Positions 1 through 6,765 of a DNA stretch of 12,135 bases are shown here, piece after piece. The notes under the pieces are model-generated. The model was not told the DNA's origin, did not search any database, and was given only the letters and a program-made list of their open reading frames with translations. The position numbers and the translations under genes are program-made. How positions within the stretch are numbered: the stretch's first letter is position 1; every line of letters starts with the position of its first letter. The stretch covers positions 1-12,135 of the forward strand of contig JBHIDJ010000094.1 of the NCBI GenBank assembly GCA_046760105.1. Reading direction: 5' to 3'. The DNA is from JBHIDJ01 sp046760105. GTDB taxonomy: Bacteria; Pseudomonadota; Gammaproteobacteria; Acidiferrobacterales; SPGG2.

Positions 1-1872
1 GGAGCCGCCGGTGAGGTGTTTGAGGAGAAATGTTCTGACACGCTGAAGTGCATCCCGGTGCGCTGTGCGGTCATAGCCCAGCGTGGCTCCTTTCGCGGGT
101 GACTTGTACAAGTTCTCTGTCTCTGCGTAATAGCTACGTTCGCCCGCTGCCGGATTGTCAAAGTCGTGATGAGCATCGGGGTACACCTTCAGGGTGATGG
201 AATTCGGGCTGCTAGCCCCGTTCCTAGCCATCGACTCACAGCGCGCTGCTGGCGACCAGTCATCTTTTTCGCCGATTAGAACAAGCACCGGTGCATAAAA
301 CTCACCGCTGGCTGTGCTGCCGCAATCGGGAGAAATGGCCACCACCGCCTGGAATCTGTCGTCGTAAAACTGTTGCGGTCCCCGGATCAGCACCGACGCC
401 AGCGCCGCCCATTGCGACCAACCCATCACGGCGATGCGCTCCGGTTGGACAAACGGCTGCGTGCGCAGATAGGCCAGCGCCGCGTAAGCATCCGGAACGA
501 TAAAACGAGCATTAGCGCGCGCGTTGTTGATCAAATGGGTGCAGTAGTCTGTCAACCCACGTGGGCCCAAGCTATCGACCTGCAGGACTAGGTAGCCCCA
601 ATCCGCAAGTGTGCGAGCCCAGTCACCGTGATGCGATTGGATCCCCCGGCAGCCGTGCAGCAACACCACGGCCGGAAAAGGTCCCGCGCCAGCAGGCTTG
701 TGCAGCAATCCCGTCAACGGCGTGGCCGGCCTGGGTACAAGCGCAATTCCTTGGGCGCTCGCTCGGCTTAGCGCAAACGGCGTCGGTACCGCACCAGCGG
801 CGCTAAACTTGACCGATTCGACTACGCCCTCAGGCGCTGGGCTTGAGTGCTCGACACCTGTCAGGCCTAGGCAGCCCACGGCTGCTAGCACGACGATCCC
901 TGTTGACGAAAACCAACGCTTGCGTTCGGCGAATTTCGAGATCAGCACGATCCGCCGCTGCAGCGACGCATTATCTTTGCAACCGAGGGTAACAAGCGCC
1001 GGGCGTCGCGGGGGCTGTGCAACATGCTGAAGCACTTTGATAATGGTAAGGCCGTAGTCTCGTTGCTCAGCTGGACGGGTGTGTACCAGCACCAGCGCGT
1101 CGCAGGCGAGCTCACGATCGGATCGCATGCGTGCGAACGCGAACCATATCATCGGGTTCCACCAGTGTACGGCCTGCAGTGCCGTCAACAACCAATGAAT
1201 GGCCACATCGTGGTGTTTGACGTGCGCAAGTTCGTGCAGGAGCACGAAACGTAGTTCGCGTCGGCTCAATGTGGCACAAAGCTCGGCTGGCAGCAGCACG
1301 GTGGGGTGCCACCAACCCACCAACGCCGGGCTGGTTGTGCTATTGGCCTTGACCACGCGCAGACGTTGTGCCACTTGCATTTGCCGCTTGCAGCGTTCGA
1401 GCATACACAAGAGTGCGGGATCGACCACATCCGGTAGTGCCGCAACTTTTCGGCGAAGGCGTCTGTTTGCCGCAACCATCCACGTCAAGTACGCGATCAT
1501 GCCTAAAAGCCAGACAAGCACGATGGCGTGCTGCCAATCCAGCGAAGCAAGTGGCTCAGCTGTCTCGGGCAGTGGCGTGCTGCGTGCAGGAACGGCGGCG
1601 GGGGCGATCGCGGCAGGCTGAAGCGCCCGCATCGCCACCGTTGCAGCGGTGGGTTTGTGTTCCAGTAGATTGAAGATGCTCAACGGACTTGCGGGAACGG
1701 TCGGCAGCAGCAGGCGAACCACGACCAACGACCAAAGCGCATAACGCCAACCGGCTGACAGCCAGCGACCGAACAGCACCTGCGCGAGCAGCACCAGAGC
1801 AATAAGCACCGACGCCTGCCACGAGGTGTAAATCAGCCAAGCGAGCAGCAAGTTCGGAAGGTCGGGCGTCAT
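1..1872 (-). CDS. BlaR1-like M56 metallopeptidase fused to a dienelactone-hydrolase-like domain (3' end outside window)
   Basis: I translated the minus strand from ATG at 1872; it stays open for 624 codons to the left edge, with no stop seen. Hydrophobic segments lie at about residues 8-34, 44-62 (with the M56-type RYALW...RLLLP pattern) and 113-135. The zinc peptidase follows: HELAH at 213-217 and RELACD with the likely third ligand Glu254. A fourth membrane segment is at 325-339. Residues about 350-624 form a dienelactone-hydrolase-type alpha/beta hydrolase: LLHGCRG near 405, DSLGPRG, GWSQW with putative nucleophile Ser486, GEKDD with Asp537/538, and DAHHDF with likely catalytic His569. BlaR1 and MecR1 sense beta-lactams through a penicillin-binding domain after the fourth helix and then inactivate their repressor; here the hydrolase takes that place, so I infer it is periplasmic. 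The start lies 5 nt after the repressor stop, indicating a coupled operon. Substrate and signal are unknown. The elbow lacks the usual Gly after Ser-x. Confidence 0.92.
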   Translation of the reverse strand, partial: MTPDLPNLLLAWLIYTSWQASVLIALVLLAQVLFGRWLSAGWRYALWSLVVVRLLLPTVPASPLSIFNLLEHKPTAATVAMRALQPAAIAPAAVPARSTPLPETAEPLASLDWQHAIVLVWLLGMIAYLTWMVAANRRLRRKVAALPDVVDPALLCMLERCKRQMQVAQRLRVVKANSTTSPALVGWWHPTVLLPAELCATLSRRELRFVLLHELAHVKHHDVAIHWLLTALQAVHWWNPMIWFAFARMRSDRELACDALVLVHTRPAEQRDYGLTIIKVLQHVAQPPRRPALVTLGCKDNASLQRRIVLISKFAERKRWFSSTGIVVLAAVGCLGLTGVEHSSPAPEGVVESVKFSAAGAVPTPFALSRASAQGIALVPRPATPLTGLLHKPAGAGPFPAVVLLHGCRGIQSHHGDWARTLADWGYLVLQVDSLGPRGLTDYCTHLINNARANARFIVPDAYAALAYLRTQPFVQPERIAVMGWSQWAALASVLIRGPQQFYDDRFQAVVAISPDCGSTASGEFYAPVLVLIGEKDDWSPAARCESMARNGASSPNSITLKVYPDAHHDFDNPAAGERSYYAETENLYKSPAKGATLGYDRTAHRDALQRVRTFLLKHLTGGS

Positions 1873-1877
1873 GGCGA

Positions 1878-2252
1878 TCACGTGCGTTTGTTGTCGAGCA
1901 GTCGCTTTAGGTGTTCGATCTCCTTGCGCGACAGCTCAGTTTGTTCCACCAGATGCATTAACGCTTGCGACGGGTCGCTGTCGAATAGGCGCCGTAGAAA
2001 GGAATGGCTGGCGTGCTTTATGTACTGCTGGCGCGTGACCCGGGGTCGATAGAGATAACGATTACGATCAACCGTAAAGCTTAGGGCCTCTTTTTTCACC
2101 AGCCGGCCGAGCATCGTCTTAATCGTGCGCGGATGCCAGTCGCGCGTACGGGCGAGTCGCTCGACCACTTCGTTGGCAGCGATAGGCGATTGCGCCCACA
2201 CCACCTGCATGACTTCCCACTCGGCGTCCGAAATATTTGGAACGGGGCTCAT
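1878..2252 (-). CDS. BlaI/MecI/CopY-family transcriptional repressor
   Basis: This 124-residue protein matches the usual size of BlaI/MecI repressors. The N-terminal winged helix begins with the family-typical pattern ISDAEWEVMQVVW (residues 7-19). A recognition-helix region, HPRTIKTMLGRLVKK, lies at about 40-54, followed by the wing (FTVDRNRYLYRP) and a C-terminal helical dimerisation half. In this family the dimer binds TACA/TGTA-type dyads and is removed when a BlaR1-type partner is activated. Here the M56-hydrolase gene starts 5 nt after this stop, so the pair should be co-transcribed. Two ATTAC..GTAAT dyads directly upstream fit autorepression. No beta-lactamase gene is visible, so the regulon may have nothing to do with beta-lactams. 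The Shine-Dalgarno sequence is weak (GAAG about 9 nt before ATG). Confidence 0.93.
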   Translation of the reverse strand: MSPVPNISDAEWEVMQVVWAQSPIAANEVVERLARTRDWHPRTIKTMLGRLVKKEALSFTVDRNRYLYRPRVTRQQYIKHASHSFLRRLFDSDPSQALMHLVEQTELSRKEIEHLKRLLDNKRT

Positions 2253-2269
2253 AGCATGCGCTTCAAGTG

Positions 2270-2283
2270 ATTACATGTGTAAT
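2270..2283. promoter_or_regulatory. Putative BlaI-type operator 1
   Basis: ATTACA-TG-TGTAAT is a dyad with perfect 6-bp arms and a 2-bp centre, 17 bp upstream of the repressor ATG. It contains the TACA...TGTA core typical of BlaI/MecI operators. Its role as the repressor's own binding site is inferred from position and core. Confidence 0.7.
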
Positions 2284-2285
2284 CT

Positions 2286-2299
2286 ATTACGATTGTAAT
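2286..2299. promoter_or_regulatory. Putative BlaI-type operator 2
   Basis: ATTAC-GATT-GTAAT is a second dyad of the same 14-bp length, centred 16 bp from operator 1. It covers the proposed -10 box of the repressor promoter, so binding would block RNA polymerase. The near-helical spacing (about 1.5 turns) of two sites resembles tandem BlaI/MecI dyads. Confidence 0.7.
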
Positions 2300-2321
2300 C
2301 AAATTGCAGCCCTGCGGTCAA
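2292..2321 (-). promoter_or_regulatory. Putative sigma70-like promoter of the repressor/M56-hydrolase operon
   Basis: On the minus strand, TTGACC (2321-2316) and TACAAT (2297-2292) are separated by 18 bp, good matches to -35 and -10 boxes. The -10 lies inside operator 2, and the predicted start, near 2285, falls between the two operator centres. Confidence 0.6.
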
Positions 2322-2363
2322 CCCTTGAGGAGTTAGCACAGAAGGCCTTAGCGGCTGGTGCGT

Positions 2364-3389
2364 TTAGCTTCGACGCTTGGCGAAGAAATGCTTACACCGC
2401 GCGATCACGGTTCGTATGTCATCCGCGGTCACGTCGAGGTGTGTGACCAATCGTGTGGTTTTGCCAGAAACAATCAGGATCCCGTGTTGGCGCAAAAACT
2501 TGGTCAGTGGGTCGCAGTGGTTTTGGTTCATAGACACAAACACCATATTGGTCTGCACTTCATGTGGATCTACTTCTAGCTCGTCGACAGACGCTAGGCC
2601 GTCTGCCAATTGCCGGGCATTCGCGTGATCCTCCGCCAGTCTTTCGACATGATTATTGAGTGCGACAAGGCCGGCGGCGGCCAGTATACCGGCTTGGCGC
2701 ATACCACCACCCAGTACCTTACGCCACCGGTGAGCTCGCTTTATCAATGCCTCGGTGCCACAAAGTACAGACCCCACGGGAGCACCGAGTCCTTTCGATA
2801 AACAGAAAGCAACACTATCGAACTGCTGTGCTATCTCGCGGACCGGGATATTTAGCTTGACCGCGGCGTTGAATACTCGTGCCCCGTCGAGATGTAGACT
2901 GAGCCCGTGTCGCTTGGCGAACGCCGACGCCTGTTCAATGTATTCCAGCGGCAAGACTTTGCCATCCTGTGTATTCTCTAGGCAAAGCAACCGCGTGCGG
3001 GCGAAATGGTTGTCATCGGGCTTGATTGCATTGGCAACACTTTCCAAATCCAATGTCCCATCAACCTCAAACTCGAGGGGTTGGGGTTGTATGCTGCCCA
3101 AGACTGCGGCGCCACCCCCTTCACGCATATAAGTATGCGCTTGTTGGCCGACAATATATTCGTCACCGCGTTCACAGTGGCTGAGCAACGCCACTAGGTT
3201 GCACTGTGTGCCGCTTGGTACAAATAGTCCCGCTTCAGTGCCTAGCACCTGGGCTGACCGCGCTTGCAGTTCATTGACAGTGGGATCATCGCCGAAGACG
3301 TCGTCACCAACTACGGCGTCTGCCATCGCGGCTCGCATCGTCTGGGTGGGTCTGGTCACCGTATCGCTGCGCAAATCGATTATTTTCAT
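2364..3389 (-). CDS. ltaE: Low-specificity L-threonine aldolase (PLP-dependent)
   Basis: This 341-residue protein belongs to the beta-eliminating lyase family that cleaves L-threonine or L-allo-threonine to glycine and acetaldehyde in the cytoplasm. It starts with the hallmark DLRSDTVTRPT (residues 5-15). GDDVFGDDP follows at 28-36, then His85, the residue stacking on the PLP ring, in QQAHTY. LDGAR with PLP-contacting Asp168 lies at 167-171, and CLSKGLGAPVGS carries the Schiff-base lysine Lys199. Length and motifs match E. coli LtaE. The ATG lies 7 nt beyond the EamA stop, and its TGAGG Shine-Dalgarno overlaps that stop, so the two genes are an operon. A role in glycine supply or beta-hydroxy amino-acid breakdown is inferred from the family. 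Confidence 0.95.
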   Translation of the reverse strand: MKIIDLRSDTVTRPTQTMRAAMADAVVGDDVFGDDPTVNELQARSAQVLGTEAGLFVPSGTQCNLVALLSHCERGDEYIVGQQAHTYMREGGGAAVLGSIQPQPLEFEVDGTLDLESVANAIKPDDNHFARTRLLCLENTQDGKVLPLEYIEQASAFAKRHGLSLHLDGARVFNAAVKLNIPVREIAQQFDSVAFCLSKGLGAPVGSVLCGTEALIKRAHRWRKVLGGGMRQAGILAAAGLVALNNHVERLAEDHANARQLADGLASVDELEVDPHEVQTNMVFVSMNQNHCDPLTKFLRQHGILIVSGKTTRLVTHLDVTADDIRTVIARCKHFFAKRRS

Positions 3390-3396
3390 CTTAGCC

Positions 3397-4320
3397 TCAT
3401 TGTTGTTTCGTTCGACGACGTCTGTTTACTAATGCAATACCTATCAAGATTAGTGTCAAGGCGGCAAGCGCGTGCCAGCTCGGCCGCTCAGCCAATAGTG
3501 CCATGCCCCATACTACGCCTAATGCCGGGACCAGATAGTTGACCTGCGAGACAAATGTGGCACCCGTCGCCTTGATGAGACGAAGATATATCAGCGCCGC
3601 AACAGCGGTAGGAAGTAGACCAAGCATAATCATGGCGCCGAGCGACTCAAGCGACGGTGACAAACTCCAGGGGCGTTCATAGGCCAGCGCCATGGGCAAC
3701 ATGATTAACGCTCCGGCCAAGGTTGAACCCGCTGCTAAGACACGTCCCGGTATATACACGTGGCGCCTGACGAAGATGTTGGTCACGGCGTAGCAGAGCG
3801 CACCAAGCAACACCGCTAACTCATAAGGGACGTCGGTGTGCAGTCCTGTCAGCGACTGCCACCCGACTAGGATTATGATACCGGCAAGACCGACGAATAT
3901 ACCTATTAGGCGTCTGACGGTTAGGGGTTCGTCATGGACGAACAAATGGGCCAGTAGGGCAGTAGTAATTGGCACGATTCCCATGAGAATAGCCGCTAGA
4001 CCGCTATCAATACGCAGCTCACCCCAACTAATTAAGGTATAGGGCAGGGCATTACCAAAAAGACCAATGAACAGGCATACACCCCAGACCTTAAGGGTCA
4101 TCGGTATGGAGTGACGTCCGTACACAGCAAACACGGCCAACATGATCGCTGCCAGCACCAAACGCCCGGCTGAAAGTGTCATAGGCGGAATGGTTTCTAC
4201 ACCCACCTTGATGAACATAAACGACGAACTCCAGATCGCCGCCAACAGAAGCAACAGCAGGAGCTCTCGCCACCCGGCAGAAAACGGCACAGCCGCTGAT
4301 CGAGCACTAGGCTGGGTCAT
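3397..4320 (-). CDS. DMT-superfamily EamA permease
   Basis: From ATG at 4320 the product is 307 residues, the normal length for this family; the frame is open further upstream, but that extension is polar, proline- and cysteine-rich and unlike the family. About ten hydrophobic helices can be traced in two EamA repeats. The first begins LLLLLLAAIWSSSFMFIK near residues 20-37, with the family-typical W-S-S-F in helix 1, and the second begins near 150. The protein ends in a basic tail (RRRRTKQQ). Members export amino acids, metabolites or drugs across the inner membrane. Co-transcription with threonine aldolase suggests an amino-acid-related substrate, but the sequence does not identify it. Start choice is only fairly secure, because no strong Shine-Dalgarno precedes it and GTG at 4326 is also possible. 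Confidence 0.88.
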   Translation of the reverse strand: MTQPSARSAAVPFSAGWRELLLLLLLAAIWSSSFMFIKVGVETIPPMTLSAGRLVLAAIMLAVFAVYGRHSIPMTLKVWGVCLFIGLFGNALPYTLISWGELRIDSGLAAILMGIVPITTALLAHLFVHDEPLTVRRLIGIFVGLAGIIILVGWQSLTGLHTDVPYELAVLLGALCYAVTNIFVRRHVYIPGRVLAAGSTLAGALIMLPMALAYERPWSLSPSLESLGAMIMLGLLPTAVAALIYLRLIKATGATFVSQVNYLVPALGVVWGMALLAERPSWHALAALTLILIGIALVNRRRRTKQQ

Positions 4321-4467
4321 GACCACATTAGGATCTTTTGACGACAACGTTAGGTCACAATAAGGGCTGACCAGGTTGGCTGGACATGCTGCCATACGCG
4401 GGTTGGGTACCTCAACCGGTGCTCGCGGGCAGCGTGTCTTCACAAGTTTAGTGGTGATCTGTAGCGC
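4321..4467. other. Divergent intergenic region between EamA and TPR genes
   Basis: These 147 bp must hold the promoters of two divergent operons. A plus-strand TTGACG followed 17 bp later by TAAGGG is the best but weak candidate. GGTGATC at 4453-4459, complementary to the 16S rRNA 3' end, lies 8 nt before the TTG at 4468 and serves as the TPR gene's likely ribosome-binding site. Confidence 0.35.
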
Positions 4468-5058
4468 TTGGCATGCCGACGTGAACGGCGCATACTTTAT
4501 AGTGTGTCTTGTCTTCGATTTATTCTGCTGACCTGCGTCCTGGGCGCCTGGGCACCGGTGGTGACGCCCGACCAAACCGATACGCGTCTCGATATGCTAT
4601 TCGAACGCCTGCGTACGACTACGGATGGAGGCGAGGGACCACGCATTACGCAGGAGATCTGGGTGATCTGGCGCGAGACCGACAACGACATCGCGGACGA
4701 CCTCATGGATCAAGGGCTTCGCGACATGACGCGCGAACGTTACGATGAGGCGCTTGCTGTGTTAAACAAGGTTGTGAAGGCGGCGCCCAACTATGCGGAG
4801 GGCTGGAATGCACGCGCTACCCTGCTGTACTTGATGGGTGATTACGCCGCTTCCGCTGTGGATGTGCGGCGCACGCTCGCGCTCGAGCCGCGCCACTTTG
4901 GTGCCTGGTCGGGCCTCGGGTTGATTCACATGAGCCTGGAAAACGACACGGCTGCACTGGAAGCGTTCAAACAGGCGCTAACGCTGAACCCCCATCTCTC
5001 CGGCTCTAGGCGTAACATCGAGTTCATCAAGAAACGTCTGGAAGAAAAAATCATATAA
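4468..5058 (+). CDS. Exported tetratricopeptide-repeat protein
   Basis: This protein has 196 residues if read from TTG at 4468, a start supported by GGTGATC 8 nt upstream; GTG at 4504 is an alternative. A basic N-terminus (RRERR) and hydrophobic stretch (FILLTCVLGAWA, about residues 19-30) look like a signal peptide or membrane anchor, so it probably acts in the periplasm. Three TPR units follow at about 76-109, 110-143 and 144-177, with the usual G/Y, A and P positions (e.g. YLMGDYAASAVDVRRTLALEP). The block before the repeats (DQTDTRLDMLFERLR) is typical of a small proteobacterial TPR family of unknown partner. Its stop is 6 nt before the next ATG, so it is co-transcribed with the DDAH-like gene. 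No enzymatic motif is visible; a scaffold or protein-contact role is inferred. Confidence 0.85.
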   Translation: MACRRERRILYSVSCLRFILLTCVLGAWAPVVTPDQTDTRLDMLFERLRTTTDGGEGPRITQEIWVIWRETDNDIADDLMDQGLRDMTRERYDEALAVLNKVVKAAPNYAEGWNARATLLYLMGDYAASAVDVRRTLALEPRHFGAWSGLGLIHMSLENDTAALEAFKQALTLNPHLSGSRRNIEFIKKRLEEKII

Positions 5059-5064
5059 CTGCCG

Positions 5065-5994
5065 ATGGTTGATCCGTCGCGCGAGCGGCATATGTCGCAC
5101 CGATGGGCGGTGAGCGAAGCACGGTTCCCTCGAGTTATTGACGAGTTTGGTCGCATTGAACGCATGTTCTTGCGCCGGGCGGAGGACGCATATGTCAGCG
5201 ACGAAGCCATCGCGCAGCAATGGCAGTCGCTAGGTTATCGGGGTCACCCCGATTTTGCCCGAGCAGTGGCGGAGTACGAACGTTTCGCCGCGCTCCTGCG
5301 AGACTTCGGCATTGTAATCGAGTTCCTGCCGAAGGACGACCGTCTTGGTCTCGACTCGATATATGTACGTGACGCGGCAGTCGTAGCCCCAGGTGGCATG
5401 ATATTGGCCAACATGGGGAAACGCGCACGCGCGGCAGAGCCGAGGGTTGTGGCTGAGCACTTCAGGATGCTCGGCCTTCCAATCAAAGGCGCTATTGGTA
5501 GTTCCGGACGGCTAGAAGGAGGTGACGTTGTCTGGCTCGCCAAGCAAACTGTGGCTGTAGGTTGCGGCTATCGCACCAACGAGAAGGGGATTAGAGAGTT
5601 CAAGAGTCTCCTGGGTAGCGCGGTTGAAGCACTCATAGTGCCGCTGCCACATTGGAACGGCCCCAATGATGTCATGCACCTGATGTCCCTCATAAGCCCT
5701 GTGGACCGAGACTTGGCTGTCGTTTATTCGCCGCTACTGCCAGTGCCGTTTCGGCAGGCGCTGTTGGCGAGGGGCCTGCGGCTCATAGAGGTACCGCCCG
5801 AGGAGTTTGACAGCTTGGGTTGCAACGTACTGACCTTGGCACCTCGTCATTGCATTATGCTCAAAGGTAATTCGCGCACGCGCGCATTACTGGAACGCGA
5901 AGGCGTGGAAGTGCATGAGTTCGAGGGCAACGAGATTGCTCTTAAAGGTGGCGGTGGCCCAACTTGTCTGACATTACCTGTTATCCGCAATTAA
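5065..5994 (+). CDS. DDAH/arginine-deiminase-fold amidinohydrolase
   Basis: This 309-residue protein has the pentein fold signature of guanidino-group enzymes. DSIYVRDAAVV lies at 97-107, the substrate-binding EGGD at 151-154, NDVMHL with catalytic His205 at 201-206, and GGGGPTCLTLPV near the C-terminus with nucleophile Cys301. Known members hydrolyse N-omega-methylated arginines to citrulline plus methylamines (DDAH), or act on arginine or transfer amidino groups. The His-Cys pair and the approximately 300-residue length fit DDAH best, but the exact substrate cannot be fixed from sequence. The ATG at 5065 lies 6 nt after the TPR stop; ATG at 5092 is an alternative start that loses only nine residues. 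No ADI-pathway genes (carbamate kinase, ornithine carbamoyltransferase) are nearby, which argues against arginine fermentation. Confidence 0.85.
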   Translation: MVDPSRERHMSHRWAVSEARFPRVIDEFGRIERMFLRRAEDAYVSDEAIAQQWQSLGYRGHPDFARAVAEYERFAALLRDFGIVIEFLPKDDRLGLDSIYVRDAAVVAPGGMILANMGKRARAAEPRVVAEHFRMLGLPIKGAIGSSGRLEGGDVVWLAKQTVAVGCGYRTNEKGIREFKSLLGSAVEALIVPLPHWNGPNDVMHLMSLISPVDRDLAVVYSPLLPVPFRQALLARGLRLIEVPPEEFDSLGCNVLTLAPRHCIMLKGNSRTRALLEREGVEVHEFEGNEIALKGGGGPTCLTLPVIRN

Positions 5995-6192
5995 AGCTCG
6001 CTCGCCGCGGATCACAAAAGAGGCTATGGATCTTTTAGAGCGAGGTCTGACGTGGCAACCCGTCCCTCTTGCGGTTTAATCTCACGTGGTATGCCTATTC
6101 GCATCACGACAGTGCCAAGTAGCAAGTGTGAAGTCGCAAGTGATCCCTATATGCTTTCCTTGCTACTTGTTGCTTGCCACTTGCAACTTTCG
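5995..6192. other. Convergent intergenic region, 198 bp
   Basis: This region separates the convergent DDAH-like and GNAT genes. It holds a short hairpin candidate just after the DDAH stop: CTCGCTC 5997-6003 with GAGCGAG 6038-6044, and inside it AAAAGA 6016-6021 with TCTTTT 6031-6036. The longer CAAGT-type inverted repeat is listed separately. I see no convincing coding sequence. Confidence 0.5.
6111..6188. repeat. Imperfect inverted repeat built from CAAGT words
   Basis: A left arm (6111-6142) and right arm (6157-6188), 32 nt each, are complementary at roughly 22 of 32 positions around a 14-nt loop. Each arm is itself an iteration of a short word: CAAGTAG, CAAGTG and the like on the left, and the complementary CTTGCTACTTG on the right. 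It lies between convergent genes, where it could form a hairpin in either transcript. It may be a bidirectional terminator or a copy of a dispersed palindromic repeat. Confidence 0.65.
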
Positions 6193-6765
6193 TCAAGCCC
6201 GTGGGTCGTCGATGAATATTGTTTCCTGTTTGTAAGCAACGAAGCCCATCCGTTGATAGACCTCAAGCGCCTTCGGGTGGTCGAGATTGCATGTATGCAC
6301 CCAAACCCGTTTGGGTTGCTGGCACCAGGCCTGTACCACCGCCCGTTCCAGCAAGTAAGGACCGAGGCCACGACCGATGAATTCCGGCATCAGGCCAAAA
6401 TAGGCCACCTCGACATCATCCTCCGTGCGCCGATCGAGCTCAGCGTAGCCTGCTGGTACACCACGCACGTAAAGCACGTACAGCTCCACCTTTGGATCGT
6501 GGATAACGGCGCGCAGGGCCTCGTCGCTCATCTTGCGACGTTCATACCAAAGCCACTGTTCGCCCACCGTGTCATAGAGGTAGCGATAAAATGAAACGGT
6601 TGGGTGCGTCGCCTGAATCACTGTGACGCCTGCCGTCGGCGGGCTGGCCAACGGGCGTGCCGGCGGCTGCCGCATCTCAAGGTAGGTGGTCACCACCTTG
6701 AGTTTGCCCGCTGATACCGCTGCCGCCTGCCCGGACCCTCTGCTCGTGTGTTCGGAGTCAGTCAT
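6193..6765 (-). CDS. GNAT-family N-acetyltransferase
   Basis: This protein has 190 residues from ATG at 6765 (an in-frame GTG lies immediately upstream). A preamble containing VVTTYLEMRQPPARP (about 24-38) precedes the GNAT core, which begins near 47. Acetyl-CoA-binding motif A is VAYFGLMPEFIGRGLGPYLL (about 120-139), with the R/Q-x-x-G-x-G type loop GRGLG. Motif B near the C-terminus is KALEVYQRMGFVAYKQE. Family members move acetyl from acetyl-CoA to amines or protein N-termini; the substrate here is unknown. Its start overlaps the end of the upstream GNAT gene by 8 nt (ATGACTGA), so the two are translationally coupled. The TYLEMRxPP preamble recurs in one proteobacterial GNAT subgroup of unassigned function. 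Confidence 0.88.
   Translation of the reverse strand: MTDSEHTSRGSGQAAAVSAGKLKVVTTYLEMRQPPARPLASPPTAGVTVIQATHPTVSFYRYLYDTVGEQWLWYERRKMSDEALRAVIHDPKVELYVLYVRGVPAGYAELDRRTEDDVEVAYFGLMPEFIGRGLGPYLLERAVVQAWCQQPKRVWVHTCNLDHPKALEVYQRMGFVAYKQETIFIDDPRA

Noticed and set aside
1199..1621. Plus-strand open frame of 140 codons
   Set aside because: It is antisense to the M56 peptidase and has low-complexity Ser/Ala/Arg composition; the minus-strand frame carries recognisable domains.
1..1872. A disrupted or pseudogene reading of the region left of the BlaI gene
   Set aside because: The minus-strand frame from 1872 to 1 has no stop and keeps family motifs from end to end, so it is one intact partial gene rather than fragments.
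2342..2349. AAGGCCTT palindrome downstream of ltaE
   Set aside because: Only 8 bp with no loop and no T-run, so it is too weak to call a terminator.
4321..4575. N-terminal extension of the EamA permease to 4575
   Set aside because: The added 85 residues are polar, with no membrane segment, and run over the start of the divergent TPR gene.
6052..6594. Plus-strand open frame of 180 codons
   Set aside because: It is antisense to the GNAT gene and begins inside the CAAGT repeat region; it has no recognisable domain.
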